Source: Promethearchaeota archaeon
GTDB lineage: Archaea > Asgardarchaeota > Lokiarchaeia > Sigyniarchaeales > SOKP01
Direction of reading: 5' to 3'
Assembly (NCBI GenBank): GCA_018238625.1
Contig: JABCSY010000011.1
Span: 1 to 58,344 of the forward strand
Length of the DNA stretch: 58,344 nucleotides
In this document: piece after piece, positions 9,319 to 17,910 of the stretch
Layout: each line of letters begins with the position of its first letter
How positions within the stretch are numbered: the stretch's first letter is position 1
Notes under the pieces: generated by a model
What the model was told of the DNA's origin: nothing
Seen by the model: only the letters and a program-made list of their open reading frames with translations
Database searches by the model: none
Translations under genes and position numbers: made by a program

Positions 9319-10290
9319 ATGACAATTCAATATTTATCTAAAGATAAAAAAGCAAAAAAGGAAGCCATAGCGTCGCCTAGTAAAATTTTATTTACAGGGT
9401 TAGATAACGCCGGTAAGACAACAATTATTTATGCTATCCAGAGGGAATTCTCGAAGATCGCGTTCCTAAAACCAACAAGAGGGGCTCAGAGAAGAATATT
9501 TGAGTTTCTAGGGCGAGAAATAGCTGAATGGGACCTAGGCGGTCAATTTAGCTATAGAATAGCTTATTTAAAGAATCCTGGAAAGTATTTCGATGATACT
9601 GAGATTGCTGTTTACGTAATAGATGTGCAAAATCGCGCAAGAATACCCGAATCTATCAGCTATTTTAAAGACGTAGTAGAGCAATTTAAAAAGCTGGAAA
9701 TAGAGCCAAGCATCTATATTTTTTTCCACAAATACGATCCAGCGTTAAGACGAAACGCTATAAACGAAATGAAGGCTCTTGAAATAGAATTAAAAGAAAA
9801 GATAAAAAGCGAGGTAAATTATAAGAAAATCTTTTATTACAATACTTCAATCTACGATTTACCCAGTATCATTAAAGCCATGTCTGAGATCCTTTTGGAT
9901 TTATACCCCAAATCGGAGTTAATTGAAAAAACGATCGTAGAATTTGGCAAAAAGACATACTCGGAAGGAGTGGTTTTATTAGACGATAATAGTCTTATCG
10001 TTGGTAGTTATTACAAGGATGAGGAAACAAAGAATCTTCTCTCTGCAAGCACTCCATACTTTCTCACGCTTAACGATAGCTTTGTTTTTACTAAAGCTCA
10101 ACCTAGCCGCCAAGAAGAGGAAAATCACATGATTGTGCAAAGATACGGAAAGAATTTCATTTTCAAACAACTTTCTTTAAAAGACGACTCTACTCCGTAC
10201 TATTTACTTATGCTTAAACAAGAGCCAAATATTAACCAAGAAGATTTTGATTGTTTTGCTAACTTATTAAAAGAGATCCTATATAGTTAA
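9319..10290 (+). CDS. Arf-like small GTPase with C-terminal roadblock-like domain
   Basis: 323 residues. The GTPase domain spans about 20-190: G1 GLDNAGKT at about 27-34, G3 WDLGGQ at about 71-76, and a G4 box reading HKYD at about 137-140 in place of the usual NKxD. GLDxAGKT plus WDLGGQ is the Arf/Gtr signature. A second domain at about 205-323 (EGVVLLDDNSLIVGSYY ... YYLLMLKQE) resembles the C terminus of the protein at 13449-14867 and has a roadblock/longin-like strand pattern. No N-terminal myristoylation glycine is seen: the chain begins MTIQYLSK. A purine-rich GAGG lies just before the ATG. A likely role is a nucleotide switch in membrane or cytoskeletal control, with its own regulatory module (inference). 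The zinc-ribbon roadblock gene follows. Confidence 0.85.
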   Translation: MTIQYLSKDKKAKKEAIASPSKILFTGLDNAGKTTIIYAIQREFSKIAFLKPTRGAQRRIFEFLGREIAEWDLGGQFSYRIAYLKNPGKYFDDTEIAVYVIDVQNRARIPESISYFKDVVEQFKKLEIEPSIYIFFHKYDPALRRNAINEMKALEIELKEKIKSEVNYKKIFYYNTSIYDLPSIIKAMSEILLDLYPKSELIEKTIVEFGKKTYSEGVVLLDDNSLIVGSYYKDEETKNLLSASTPYFLTLNDSFVFTKAQPSRQEEENHMIVQRYGKNFIFKQLSLKDDSTPYYLLMLKQEPNINQEDFDCFANLLKEILYS

Positions 10291-10416
10291 CTCCTTTTAT
10301 TTTTAATTTGCTTTAGCTAACATTAATAAAATTGAATTTTTATACTTATATATAGATAAAAACTTTATATGCGATACTATATCTGATTTTAAAAGCTGAT
10401 AAAAGAGATAATCCTA

Positions 10417-11424
10417 ATGATCATTTGTTCTAATTGTGGTGCGACTAATAACGAGGTGAGCGGTCATATTTGTAGGAAATGTGGCGCACTTCTCCCTACT
10501 TCCCGCAGAGCTCCCAGAATTAGAATGGATCCTAAAAAAAAGGAGATAAAAGAAACAAAACCTCAGAAAAGAATTCCTGATAAAAAAAAGGTTTCTAAAC
10601 CTCATCATTTAGACCTGCAAGATATCCCAAAACCCGAAAAATTAAACGAAATTGAGGATGATCTTATTGAAACCCAAACACCCTTCGAATACGAAGACGA
10701 CGAAGAGTTCGTAGAAAACGAATTGGAAGATGAAGAAGATATAGACGCTTTAGAAGAAATTACGCCTCAACCCTATAAAGGATCAATTATTGCGGATAAA
10801 GGAGTTTTCGGACCACCCCAACAAGTTAGGGGTCGTGTTGCTACGAAACAACGGAGCTCTCAAAAATCAACCGTATCCCCGACAGAAAAGGAGTCCGTGC
10901 TTTTAAAGCAAAAGCAACTAGAAGAAGATATGTCAAACGTATTGTCGTTTTTATCTAAGAAAATAACAGTTAAACCTTTAGAATCTATTAAGAAACAAAA
11001 GCAAGCTATTCAAGAGAAACCAGAAGAAAAGATTCCTCCTTCCAGCATGAACGAAATTTTAAAGGATTTGTTGAAGCTGGACCTACATATTGAAGCCTCT
11101 GCAATTATTAAGGGTGATGGTACGATTCTCGCTTCAGCAATTTCGTCAAGAATTTCAGAAACCTTATTTGCGACAATTGGTCAGAATTTATCCATGATTG
11201 GGGACGATATAATCAAAGGGTTAAGCGCGGGAACTTTGTTGAACATTTCTATAAGGGGTACTGATGGAGTGTTAGACCTCGCACCCATTGGTTCGAAAGA
11301 ATCACTTGGAGACGACATGATTTTAATAATTCTTTCACACCCTCGCGTAAAATCAGGAATAATATATTTTGCTGTTAGTATAGTTAAAAAACAAGTTAAA
11401 CAGTATTTAGGGTTATTAAAATAG
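10417..11424 (+). CDS. Zinc-ribbon and roadblock/LC7 domain protein
   Basis: 335 residues in three parts. A zinc ribbon at 4-22 has Cys pairs CSNC and CRKC. A long charged linker at about 30-210 is probably disordered, with an acidic stretch EDDEEFVENELEDEED. A roadblock/LC7 domain at about 215-335 opens with MNEILKDLLKLDLHIEAS and holds GDGTILAS, GDDIIKG and LAPIGS. Roadblock proteins bind and regulate small GTPases (MglB, Ragulator-type). Its position 126 bases after an Arf-like GTPase on the same strand suggests they may act together (inference). Confidence 0.8.
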   Translation: MIICSNCGATNNEVSGHICRKCGALLPTSRRAPRIRMDPKKKEIKETKPQKRIPDKKKVSKPHHLDLQDIPKPEKLNEIEDDLIETQTPFEYEDDEEFVENELEDEEDIDALEEITPQPYKGSIIADKGVFGPPQQVRGRVATKQRSSQKSTVSPTEKESVLLKQKQLEEDMSNVLSFLSKKITVKPLESIKKQKQAIQEKPEEKIPPSSMNEILKDLLKLDLHIEASAIIKGDGTILASAISSRISETLFATIGQNLSMIGDDIIKGLSAGTLLNISIRGTDGVLDLAPIGSKESLGDDMILIILSHPRVKSGIIYFAVSIVKKQVKQYLGLLK

Positions 11425-11460
11425 GGATTCGCTATCCTAATCTTATCATGTAATTTTATT

Positions 11461-12258
11461 TTATACTAATTGTTTTTGAACGATAATTCTATTAACTTCG
11501 ATCGTTTTAAAATAGTGTAAATTGATTCTTAATTCTTGCAAAAACGAATTTAAATTATTTATTCCCACTATTGGAACGTAATTTTCGTTAATTCTGGTCC
11601 AATTTGCTTCTAACGTAACCATAACAGGAATCAAGATAAACGGTAACCTTTTTCGAAAGTTAAACTTCATTCCTAATAGGTTCTGTATTAAATTTGATAG
11701 AATTTCAGGGTTCTTTTTTAAAGCTATTACTCTTTGGTATTGCAGATTTGCCGCTTTATTCATGGCACTGTAAGAGTCTTTGCGTTTCCACTGCTTAGCA
11801 TCGATTACCAACATATAACTTTGATAAATGCCAATCACATCGATCTCATACCTTTTTTGAGATGTTTCGTATTTGAGATCAGATTTATCTGAAAACCTAA
11901 AGTTTTTGGTTGTTTTATAACTGTTTTGAGATAAAATCTCTTTGATTAAAGCTTCAAAACCGTTGCAGTTTAATAGATACGATAGTTGATTAACGTCTAA
12001 CTCTAAAAACTGGAGGCATCTCGTAATAAACGCGATTTTATTTACTACTATATAATGAACATAGTTTCCTTTCTGAATTGAGATAAAATCAAACTTATCT
12101 AAAAAATCGCGGAGTTCAAAATCGCTAAAATCTTTGAAAAATTCAATTTCTGATATTTCAAACCATATTTCGGTTACAGCCGAATCCGTGTCTTTTAATA
12201 AGTTGTAAATCTCTAAGAAAAAATGCTTTATCGACGGCGAAGAATAAACCCTATACAT
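11461..12258 (-). CDS. PD-(D/E)XK nuclease-like protein
   Basis: 265 residues. The centre reads RYEIDVIGIYQSYMLVIDAKQW at about 135-157, a restriction-endonuclease-fold core: the Asp of EID, then D-A-K as the (D/E)xK motif. Before it lies an all-alpha region, and the segment LNCNGFEALIKEIL may correspond to the N-terminal helix with the conserved Glu. This matches archaeal Mrr/Holliday-resolvase-like putative nucleases. It lies convergent to the roadblock gene, and no modification methylase is adjacent, so a restriction role is not supported. DNA repair or recombination is possible. Confidence 0.6.
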   Translation of the reverse strand: MYRVYSSPSIKHFFLEIYNLLKDTDSAVTEIWFEISEIEFFKDFSDFELRDFLDKFDFISIQKGNYVHYIVVNKIAFITRCLQFLELDVNQLSYLLNCNGFEALIKEILSQNSYKTTKNFRFSDKSDLKYETSQKRYEIDVIGIYQSYMLVIDAKQWKRKDSYSAMNKAANLQYQRVIALKKNPEILSNLIQNLLGMKFNFRKRLPFILIPVMVTLEANWTRINENYVPIVGINNLNSFLQELRINLHYFKTIEVNRIIVQKQLV

Positions 12259-12405
12259 AATGTAAATTAAGTTGATGGTTTTAATAAAGAAATGAGAGTA
12301 ATGGTATAATGATCAAAGTGTCGTGTCGTAAAGAAAGTGGTATAAAATGGGATAAATTAAACATAATTTTTAAAGAATAATTTGATTGATTATTATGTAT
12401 AAAAA

Positions 12406-12642
12406 ATGAAAAATTTAGATAAATGGTTTTTATTAAGTTGGAAGAAAGTAGCAATAATTATTATAGCTTGGATTGCTTCTGTTATTCTACATAATCTTGT
12501 TTATGTTATCTTTTCTGATTATTTTAATGCGACGATCGGTGGAGACGAGCCTTTTTTCTTTTTGATTGCTATATTTGTAATTCCGCTTTATGTAGTAGTT
12601 TTAATTATCTATACAATAAAAAAGAAATTAAATACTCAATAG
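12406..12642 (+). CDS. Small membrane protein with two helices
   Basis: 78 residues. Hydrophobic segments at about 14-36 and 49-70 are followed by a basic tail KKKLN. The family is not recognised. It stands alone between an oppositely oriented nuclease gene and the convergent ATP-cone gene. Confidence 0.5.
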   Translation: MKNLDKWFLLSWKKVAIIIIAWIASVILHNLVYVIFSDYFNATIGGDEPFFFLIAIFVIPLYVVVLIIYTIKKKLNTQ

Positions 12643-12664
12643 ATATCATACAATAATCTTAATA

Positions 12665-13090
12665 TTATTCAGAAATGTTTGAAGTCTCGATTAATTTTTT
12701 AACTTCGTTGAATTCCTCAATAACCCAAGTATAAATAAATTCTTTCAATTCAGCAATATTGTCGCATTCAGATATTTTATCCTTTAAATCGTTGTAAGGA
12801 AATCCAATTCGGGTATTCTGTAGGCGGGCAATCTCAAATCCAAATCTCAATAAAGAATAACTAACAAGCTCTCTTATGAGGGGGGCAGTTAGAATCTTAA
12901 GATTTGAGGATGTTACAAAACGAAAAACATCAAGAGTAATTTTTTCAGCGTCTTGTTCTGACAGTTCGGTTTCCTTTCGTAATGAATTATATATACGGAT
13001 AGGTTCAAACCTTTTTTTTTTTACTATTCCAGATTCTTTATCCTTGTATAACACTTCTGGTAAAGAATGAACGATTTTATTTTCAAACAT
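12665..13090 (-). CDS. ATP-cone domain protein
   Basis: 141 residues. The region at about 15-110 matches the ATP-cone fold: a KKKRFEPIRIYNSL start, SEQDAEKITLDVFRFV, then a C-terminal part with IRELVSYSLLRFGFEIARLQNTRIGFP. ATP cones are allosteric adenine-nucleotide sensors, normally fused to ribonucleotide reductase or to the NrdR repressor. Here there is neither a reductase nor a zinc ribbon; only a short helical tail to residue 141. It may sense ATP/dATP for a partner protein encoded elsewhere. Confidence 0.7.
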   Translation of the reverse strand: MFENKIVHSLPEVLYKDKESGIVKKKRFEPIRIYNSLRKETELSEQDAEKITLDVFRFVTSSNLKILTAPLIRELVSYSLLRFGFEIARLQNTRIGFPYNDLKDKISECDNIAELKEFIYTWVIEEFNEVKKLIETSNISE

Positions 13091-13448
13091 AATAAAAAGC
13101 TAATTGTCTAATTTATAATTATTAAAAGAAAGTAATTATTTTAAAAAATTTTTATTCATCTTTTATTAAATCTTGTTAAAAACAATTCTTTTTTTTGTTT
13201 TAAGTTCTCGCCTTTATAGAAAAAGGTACAAGGTAATGTATGTTATACAATAATTATTGTTAATCTTGAAAACATTTAATAGAAGATTCTTTTTTGATAT
13301 ATTAAAGTATTAAAATATTAAAATAGTATATTTTAAATCGATTAGAAGAATTAGCATAAATATGTATTTATCTTATGATTTAATAGTAGCCTTACTATAC
13401 TTAATATCTTTTAAATCTTGTTGATAATCGAAAATACTTCAAAGAATT
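13091..13448. other. Divergent intergenic region
   Basis: About 360 very AT-rich bases between the starts of the ATP-cone gene and the longin/Arf gene. A short sequence AAATCTTGTT occurs twice, near 13167 and near 13413. No reading frame or RNA structure stands out. Promoters for both genes must lie here. Confidence 0.4.
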
Positions 13449-14867
13449 ATGTCGAAACCAAAAGCTGAGATCATAAATTCAATCGTTTTAAGTGTGTTTG
13501 ACGACGATGGCCCAACTCCAAAGATATATTGGCCAAGTAATATGGACGAGTCTTCGCGATTACTGATCGCAATGAAAACGATTAGCCTACTGATGGGCGA
13601 TTCAGTGTATCAAAATAGTACATCTACAGAAGAAGTAAACTATTTTGGAATACTTCCATTTCCTGATTTAAAACTCAATGGATTAACTTACTTCTTTCTC
13701 ATTTTCGATCCAGAAGCAAGAGGGAACGCTAAGGCAGCAACGATTACCGTTCTAATAAACGAGGAAGATAGGGTTTTCTTCTACGAAAACATGAAATATC
13801 TAAGAGTCATTATCGATAATGCAGCCTCAAAAGTTCAATTAGCAAAATCTATGGAAGAAAATGAAGTTATTATCAATGAACTAAGAGAAGAATTGCTAGA
13901 ATTTACAAGTGAAATAAAAGACCCATTTTCTTTAAAACGGCAAATCAAAATCTTATTTACCGGTCTAGACAAAGTAGGTAAAACGAGTTTTCTCCATGCG
14001 ACTAAAAAGCGATATTCTGAGATTATTAAAGCGTTACCGACTAAAGGAGTAGCAAGAACGGAAGAAAAGATATTTGAAGAACAAAACTCGACTATAACAA
14101 TTTGGGATCTAGGTGGGCAAAAGCAATATCGCGAAAAATTTCTCGAACAACGCAAAATTTACTTGTACAACGTAGATTTACTCTTTTACGTTATAGACAT
14201 TCAAGACTCCGAAAGGATTGCAAAATCAATAGAATTGTTTAAAAATATAATAGATTCCCTACTAGAGTTAGACGAGTTTCCTCCGATCGTCGTTTGTCTA
14301 AATAAATACGACCCTGATATTAGGAAGTCAAAAGAAATTAAAAACAATCTAAAGACTTTAAGAGATGAAATTAGTAAAATTTCTGATAAGTTTAGATTTT
14401 TTGTTAAAATTTTTGAAACCTCGATTTTTGACCACTGGTCTTTAATAGCGGCTTACTCTCATGGACTTTCACAACTTAGTCCAAATAGAGAGTTATTCGA
14501 AAACCAATTGAAACATTTCTCTAAGAAAATAAATTCTGACGCAATACTTCTGCTAAATGAGAACGGAATAATTTTGTCAAACTTTTCTACAACAGGCATT
14601 TCTGAAAAGGTTTTTGAAATTTCGGCGCCGCATTTTCAAACGCTCTACAAAACATTCAAGGAATTTAAATTGCTAAAGCAAGATTTCTTAATTTCTTCAG
14701 GAATAACAAGCGAATCTAAAAATATAATATTTAAAAAGATACCTGTTGAAAAGTATAATCTATATTTATTACTCTTTATGGAAAAGGATTTAAATCTGGA
14801 AAAGATCGATAAAAATTTACCAAAATTCTCTAAAAATCTTAAGGATTTAATTCACACCTATATTTAA
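13449..14867 (+). CDS. Longin-like / Arf-like GTPase / roadblock-like fusion protein
   Basis: 472 residues in three domains. The N-terminal longin-like domain at about 5-125 has GPTPKIYWP, KTISLLMGD and YFGILPFPDLKLNGL, shared with the proteins at 1-368 and 28808-29857. A helical linker at about 130-165 is followed by an Arf-like GTPase at about 170-345 with G1 GLDKVGKT, G3 WDLGGQ and G4 NKYD. The C-terminal domain at about 350-472 (DAILLLNENGIILSNF ... LYLLLFME) resembles the C terminus of the GTPase at 9319-10290. A GTPase carrying two longin/roadblock-type modules in one chain could regulate itself or dimerise through them (inference). Membrane attachment signals are not evident. Confidence 0.85.
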   Translation: MSKPKAEIINSIVLSVFDDDGPTPKIYWPSNMDESSRLLIAMKTISLLMGDSVYQNSTSTEEVNYFGILPFPDLKLNGLTYFFLIFDPEARGNAKAATITVLINEEDRVFFYENMKYLRVIIDNAASKVQLAKSMEENEVIINELREELLEFTSEIKDPFSLKRQIKILFTGLDKVGKTSFLHATKKRYSEIIKALPTKGVARTEEKIFEEQNSTITIWDLGGQKQYREKFLEQRKIYLYNVDLLFYVIDIQDSERIAKSIELFKNIIDSLLELDEFPPIVVCLNKYDPDIRKSKEIKNNLKTLRDEISKISDKFRFFVKIFETSIFDHWSLIAAYSHGLSQLSPNRELFENQLKHFSKKINSDAILLLNENGIILSNFSTTGISEKVFEISAPHFQTLYKTFKEFKLLKQDFLISSGITSESKNIIFKKIPVEKYNLYLLLFMEKDLNLEKIDKNLPKFSKNLKDLIHTYI

Positions 14868-14885
14868 GGTTTAAATAAAAAAAAA

Positions 14886-16139
14886 TTAATAATTATGATA
14901 TTCTTCTCTCTTTTTTCTGCTTGATCTAATTAACAGAACTATCCCGATTATTACAATCCCAACTATAGAGCAAATTATTATAATAACGAGAAGATCAAGA
15001 GTATGCAGATTTGTACTGATAACTTTTAAATTCAGACTATAATCATAATCAAATGTAGATGAGAGCATATAAACAAGGCATGGATGAGGAAATTCACTTT
15101 CATCAGGTAACTCAGGAATAGAAAACCAAGCTCCTATATTAAAATTTAAACGAAAATAATCGATACGATTGAAGTAGTCTCCAGTTTCATCCCATGTTGG
15201 ATCACAAGCTATCCATCCAATATTAGGCACATAGTATTCAACCCAAGCGTGCCCCAAAATATTAGTTTGACCACCAGAGCGAGAGAAGAAAGACCATTCT
15301 TGTCCAACATAAGGTTTTATAGTTGGATCAGCAGATATGACAAATCCCGTTACTTTTCGCGCTGGGATTCCTTGACATCGTAAGAGAGTAATCATTAAGC
15401 TTGAATATTCGCTACAGTCACCTAGTTGATTGTCGTAAGCCCATTTTGCGCCTTTTTCTTCTTCTAGAGAATCGTCATAAGTAAGATGATCAACAACCCA
15501 ATCGCAAATTTTTTGAGCTTTAACAACTGGATTATCTCCGGGATTTACTATGCTATGTGATGTTGTGTTTATATTAAAGTCGTCCCTTTCATAATATACT
15601 TCAGAGTTATTACAATATAACGAAAACATTTCATCAGAAGTGTCGTAATTACCTATTTCTGAGGGGTTTATGTTATTAAAAAAGACTTCATTTAGCGTTA
15701 TTTCGTATTGTTGGTTTAAAGTAATTGTTTCACTAGGAGAGAGATAACTCGCATTGAAAATATCGTAAGTATTATTAAATCTATCGCGATAAATAAAAGG
15801 ATCGTTATCGCTACCGATTATACTACTATATTGTAATTCGCTTTCTTGGTAAGGCCCACAATATTGGGTTAATGTGGAATTTGGTCGACGATCATTTAAT
15901 CTTGAGAATTGAAACGAGTAATTTCCTACAGGTCCAGAGTGATGAATGAGCGAAAAATTAATTTGTACTTGATAAGTTACACTTTGAGTAGTTTCATAAT
16001 TAGATACTCCATTCTCTGAACTTATCGTTATTGTAGTAAGTTTTAATTGACTTGGAGAAAATATAACTACATTTAATGGCAAAAAAATGATCGGAAAAAT
16101 TAAAATGGCTAAAATAAAAGAAAATCCTAATATTTTCAT
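14886..16139 (-). CDS. Transglutaminase-like cell-surface protein
   Basis: 417 residues. An N-terminal hydrophobic segment at about 5-25 looks like a signal peptide, and a helix at about 385-407 followed by RSSRKKRE looks like a C-terminal anchor. The transglutaminase-like core has the full triad: Cys in GDCSEYSSL near 241, His in GHAWVEYY near 298 and Asp in CDPTWDE near 311. Archaeal proteins of this type are usually proteases or peptide hydrolases rather than cross-linkers. The enzyme should face the outside of the cell. It lies convergent to the longin/Arf gene with a 19-base gap. Confidence 0.8.
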   Translation of the reverse strand: MKILGFSFILAILIFPIIFLPLNVVIFSPSQLKLTTITISSENGVSNYETTQSVTYQVQINFSLIHHSGPVGNYSFQFSRLNDRRPNSTLTQYCGPYQESELQYSSIIGSDNDPFIYRDRFNNTYDIFNASYLSPSETITLNQQYEITLNEVFFNNINPSEIGNYDTSDEMFSLYCNNSEVYYERDDFNINTTSHSIVNPGDNPVVKAQKICDWVVDHLTYDDSLEEEKGAKWAYDNQLGDCSEYSSLMITLLRCQGIPARKVTGFVISADPTIKPYVGQEWSFFSRSGGQTNILGHAWVEYYVPNIGWIACDPTWDETGDYFNRIDYFRLNFNIGAWFSIPELPDESEFPHPCLVYMLSSTFDYDYSLNLKVISTNLHTLDLLVIIIICSIVGIVIIGIVLLIRSSRKKREEYHNY

Positions 16140-16293
16140 CTTAAATGTTTTTTAATCTATTTTTTTATAATCTTAATAAAAATCTCTCTTTTTATTTTTA
16201 ATGATATTTCTTCTAAAGAAATAGATTATTAAGAACGAATTTTTACTAATTTATTAAAAAATTAGTTGATATGTTAAGGGGATTAATACTATT

Positions 16294-16932
16294 ATTTATA
16301 AGATTTTTTTAATTGATAGCGACAATGGGATAGCAATATTAGAAGCTACGTTTAAAGAACTTAAAAAAGATAAAATACCTAACGGTGTCATACCGGGCTT
16401 CTTCAAAGAAATCAATGATATTATCGATGTAATCCAAGGTGCTATGGTTAAGGGAAAAAATGGAAACGAAATTACTAGAATTGTCGAATCTGAAAATTCT
16501 ACCATCATTATTATTTATCATCCAAATTCAAGAATCCTTTTTTGTTCAATTTCTGACGCAGATGATGATGTAGATAAATTAATTGAAGTAATTAAAAGAA
16601 TTGCTAACAGATTTTGGAAAAAACATCAATCAGATATAAAAATCTTTAGAACTACTTCAGAAAAATCTAGATTTCAAACGATTATTGCCGATATCGAAAA
16701 TCTGACCCGTGGGGGAACGATAGCTGAAGTTTTCCCAAAATTGCTTGTCGTAAAAAATGTAATGAAAAAGATCCTATCGATGGGGATGATTAACGAATCT
16801 GATTTTCAAGTTGCTTTAAAATGCACTGGTGAGTCCTCACCGCTAAAAATTGCTAGAGAATTAAGTAAAACGCGAAACGGTGTGAACGAAGTTTTAAAAA
16901 GATTAGAAGAATTAGACATAATTAAAATGTAA
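16294..16932 (+). CDS. Longin-like plus winged-helix protein, non-AUG start
   Basis: The open frame runs from just after a stop at 16267 to 16932 and has no ATG, GTG or TTG before the internal ATG at 16444. Starting at 16444 would cut off a clear domain: the frame upstream encodes YKIFLIDSDNGIAILE and IPGFFKEINDIIDVIQG, a typical first strand and helix of a longin/roadblock-like module. An ATT at 16294 gives M-YKIFLIDSD, and a purine-rich AAGGGG lies at 16276-16281. The C terminus (PLKIARELSKTRNGVNEVLKRLEEL) is a winged-helix-like segment. The total would be 212 residues. The same longin-then-HTH order is found in the cytoplasmic tail of the 1393-residue protein at 21657-25838. A frameshift in the T-run at 16304-16310 is the main alternative. 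Confidence 0.6.
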   Translation: MYKIFLIDSDNGIAILEATFKELKKDKIPNGVIPGFFKEINDIIDVIQGAMVKGKNGNEITRIVESENSTIIIIYHPNSRILFCSISDADDDVDKLIEVIKRIANRFWKKHQSDIKIFRTTSEKSRFQTIIADIENLTRGGTIAEVFPKLLVVKNVMKKILSMGMINESDFQVALKCTGESSPLKIARELSKTRNGVNEVLKRLEELDIIKM

Positions 16933-17086
16933 AAAGAATTTTTCTATAGAATTTCTTTATAGATAAAGTGTAATTTTTTTCGAATTATCACTAAAAAATA
17001 AGTGAAACCTCACTCAAATAGAAAAAAATAAAAGGTTTCTATTTTTATCTAAATTACTTTATTATCAATTTAGTGGTACTTAGATC

Positions 17087-17716
17087 ATGGAAAATAATAA
17101 AAATATTATGGCAGTAGTAATTTCTCCCGCAAAAGACGCTCATAAACGTGAGGCTAAAGGGTTTTCATTGTCAGAAATAAAAGAAGCTGGAAAAACTCCT
17201 GAATTATTAAAAGCTTTAAATGTAAATGTCGATTATTTCAGGAAATCTAAGTATGAGTCTAACATTGAACAGCTAAAAAAATTGAAACCGGTCAAGAAGG
17301 GTTTAAAGAAGAAACCTTACGTGTTCAAAGAAAAGAAAAGAACGCCTTTCAAACCAAAAGCAGAAAAAAAAGTGAGAAAAAAGCCAATTAAAGTAGAAAA
17401 AACCGAACAAAAACCTAAGATCACTAAAAAAGCACCTCCTCCAAAGAAAACAATCAAAGAAGTAGAAGAACTAGAACTAAAACCCCCAAAGAAAGAGAAG
17501 AAAGAGAAGAAAGAAAAATCAAAATCTGATAAGACAAAATTGACCTCTTTAACAGGTTTAGGACCTGCTGCTGCTAAAAAATTAGAGGCGCTTGGAGTAA
17601 GTTGCGTTGAAGAACTCGTTAAAGAAAACCCAGGAGACCTAGCACCCTTAATCAAAGGAATCTCCGAAGAAAGAATAAGTAAATGGTGCGACGAAGGAAA
17701 AGAAATATTGAAATAG
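17087..17716 (+). CDS. Ribosomal protein L13e homologue fused to a HhH domain
   Basis: 209 residues. Residues at about 12-67 (AKGFSLSEIKEAGKTPELL, then VDYFRKSKYESNIEQLKKLK) match the core of eukaryotic L13e, where GFSLEELxxAG and RRRNKSxExLxxNVxRLK occupy the same places. A lysine/proline-rich linker at about 68-150 follows. The C-terminal 55 residues (LTSLTGLGPAAAKKLEALGV ... LVKENPGDLAPLIKGISEERI) form a helix-hairpin-helix of the Rad51/DUF4332 kind. L13e is known from eukaryotes and some archaea; the HhH addition is unusual to me. It probably binds rRNA in the large subunit, but a nucleoid or repair role cannot be excluded. Confidence 0.75.
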   Translation: MENNKNIMAVVISPAKDAHKREAKGFSLSEIKEAGKTPELLKALNVNVDYFRKSKYESNIEQLKKLKPVKKGLKKKPYVFKEKKRTPFKPKAEKKVRKKPIKVEKTEQKPKITKKAPPPKKTIKEVEELELKPPKKEKKEKKEKSKSDKTKLTSLTGLGPAAAKKLEALGVSCVEELVKENPGDLAPLIKGISEERISKWCDEGKEILK

Positions 17717-17910
17717 CGCTAAAAACAATAAATTTCTATGTCTTCACCTTTTTAAATGCATAAATTTTAATTAATTTTTTTTGTGCAATATTCCTAAATG
17801 TTTGTTCAATAGGGAAAATAAAGATTTTTATTTATCAAAACTATTTAGATGGTATAAAAAATTATTTTAAAACAAATTACCGTAATTATCTATAATTTGG
17901 TGACGAAAGA

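Noticed and set aside
12876..13070. Plus-strand frame opposite the ATP-cone gene
   Set aside because: The minus strand there has a clear ATP-cone domain, so the plus frame is an artefact.
17317..17655. Minus-strand frame of 112 codons
   Set aside because: It is the reverse reading of the lysine-rich linker and HhH of the L13e fusion, giving runs of Phe and Ser without domain content.
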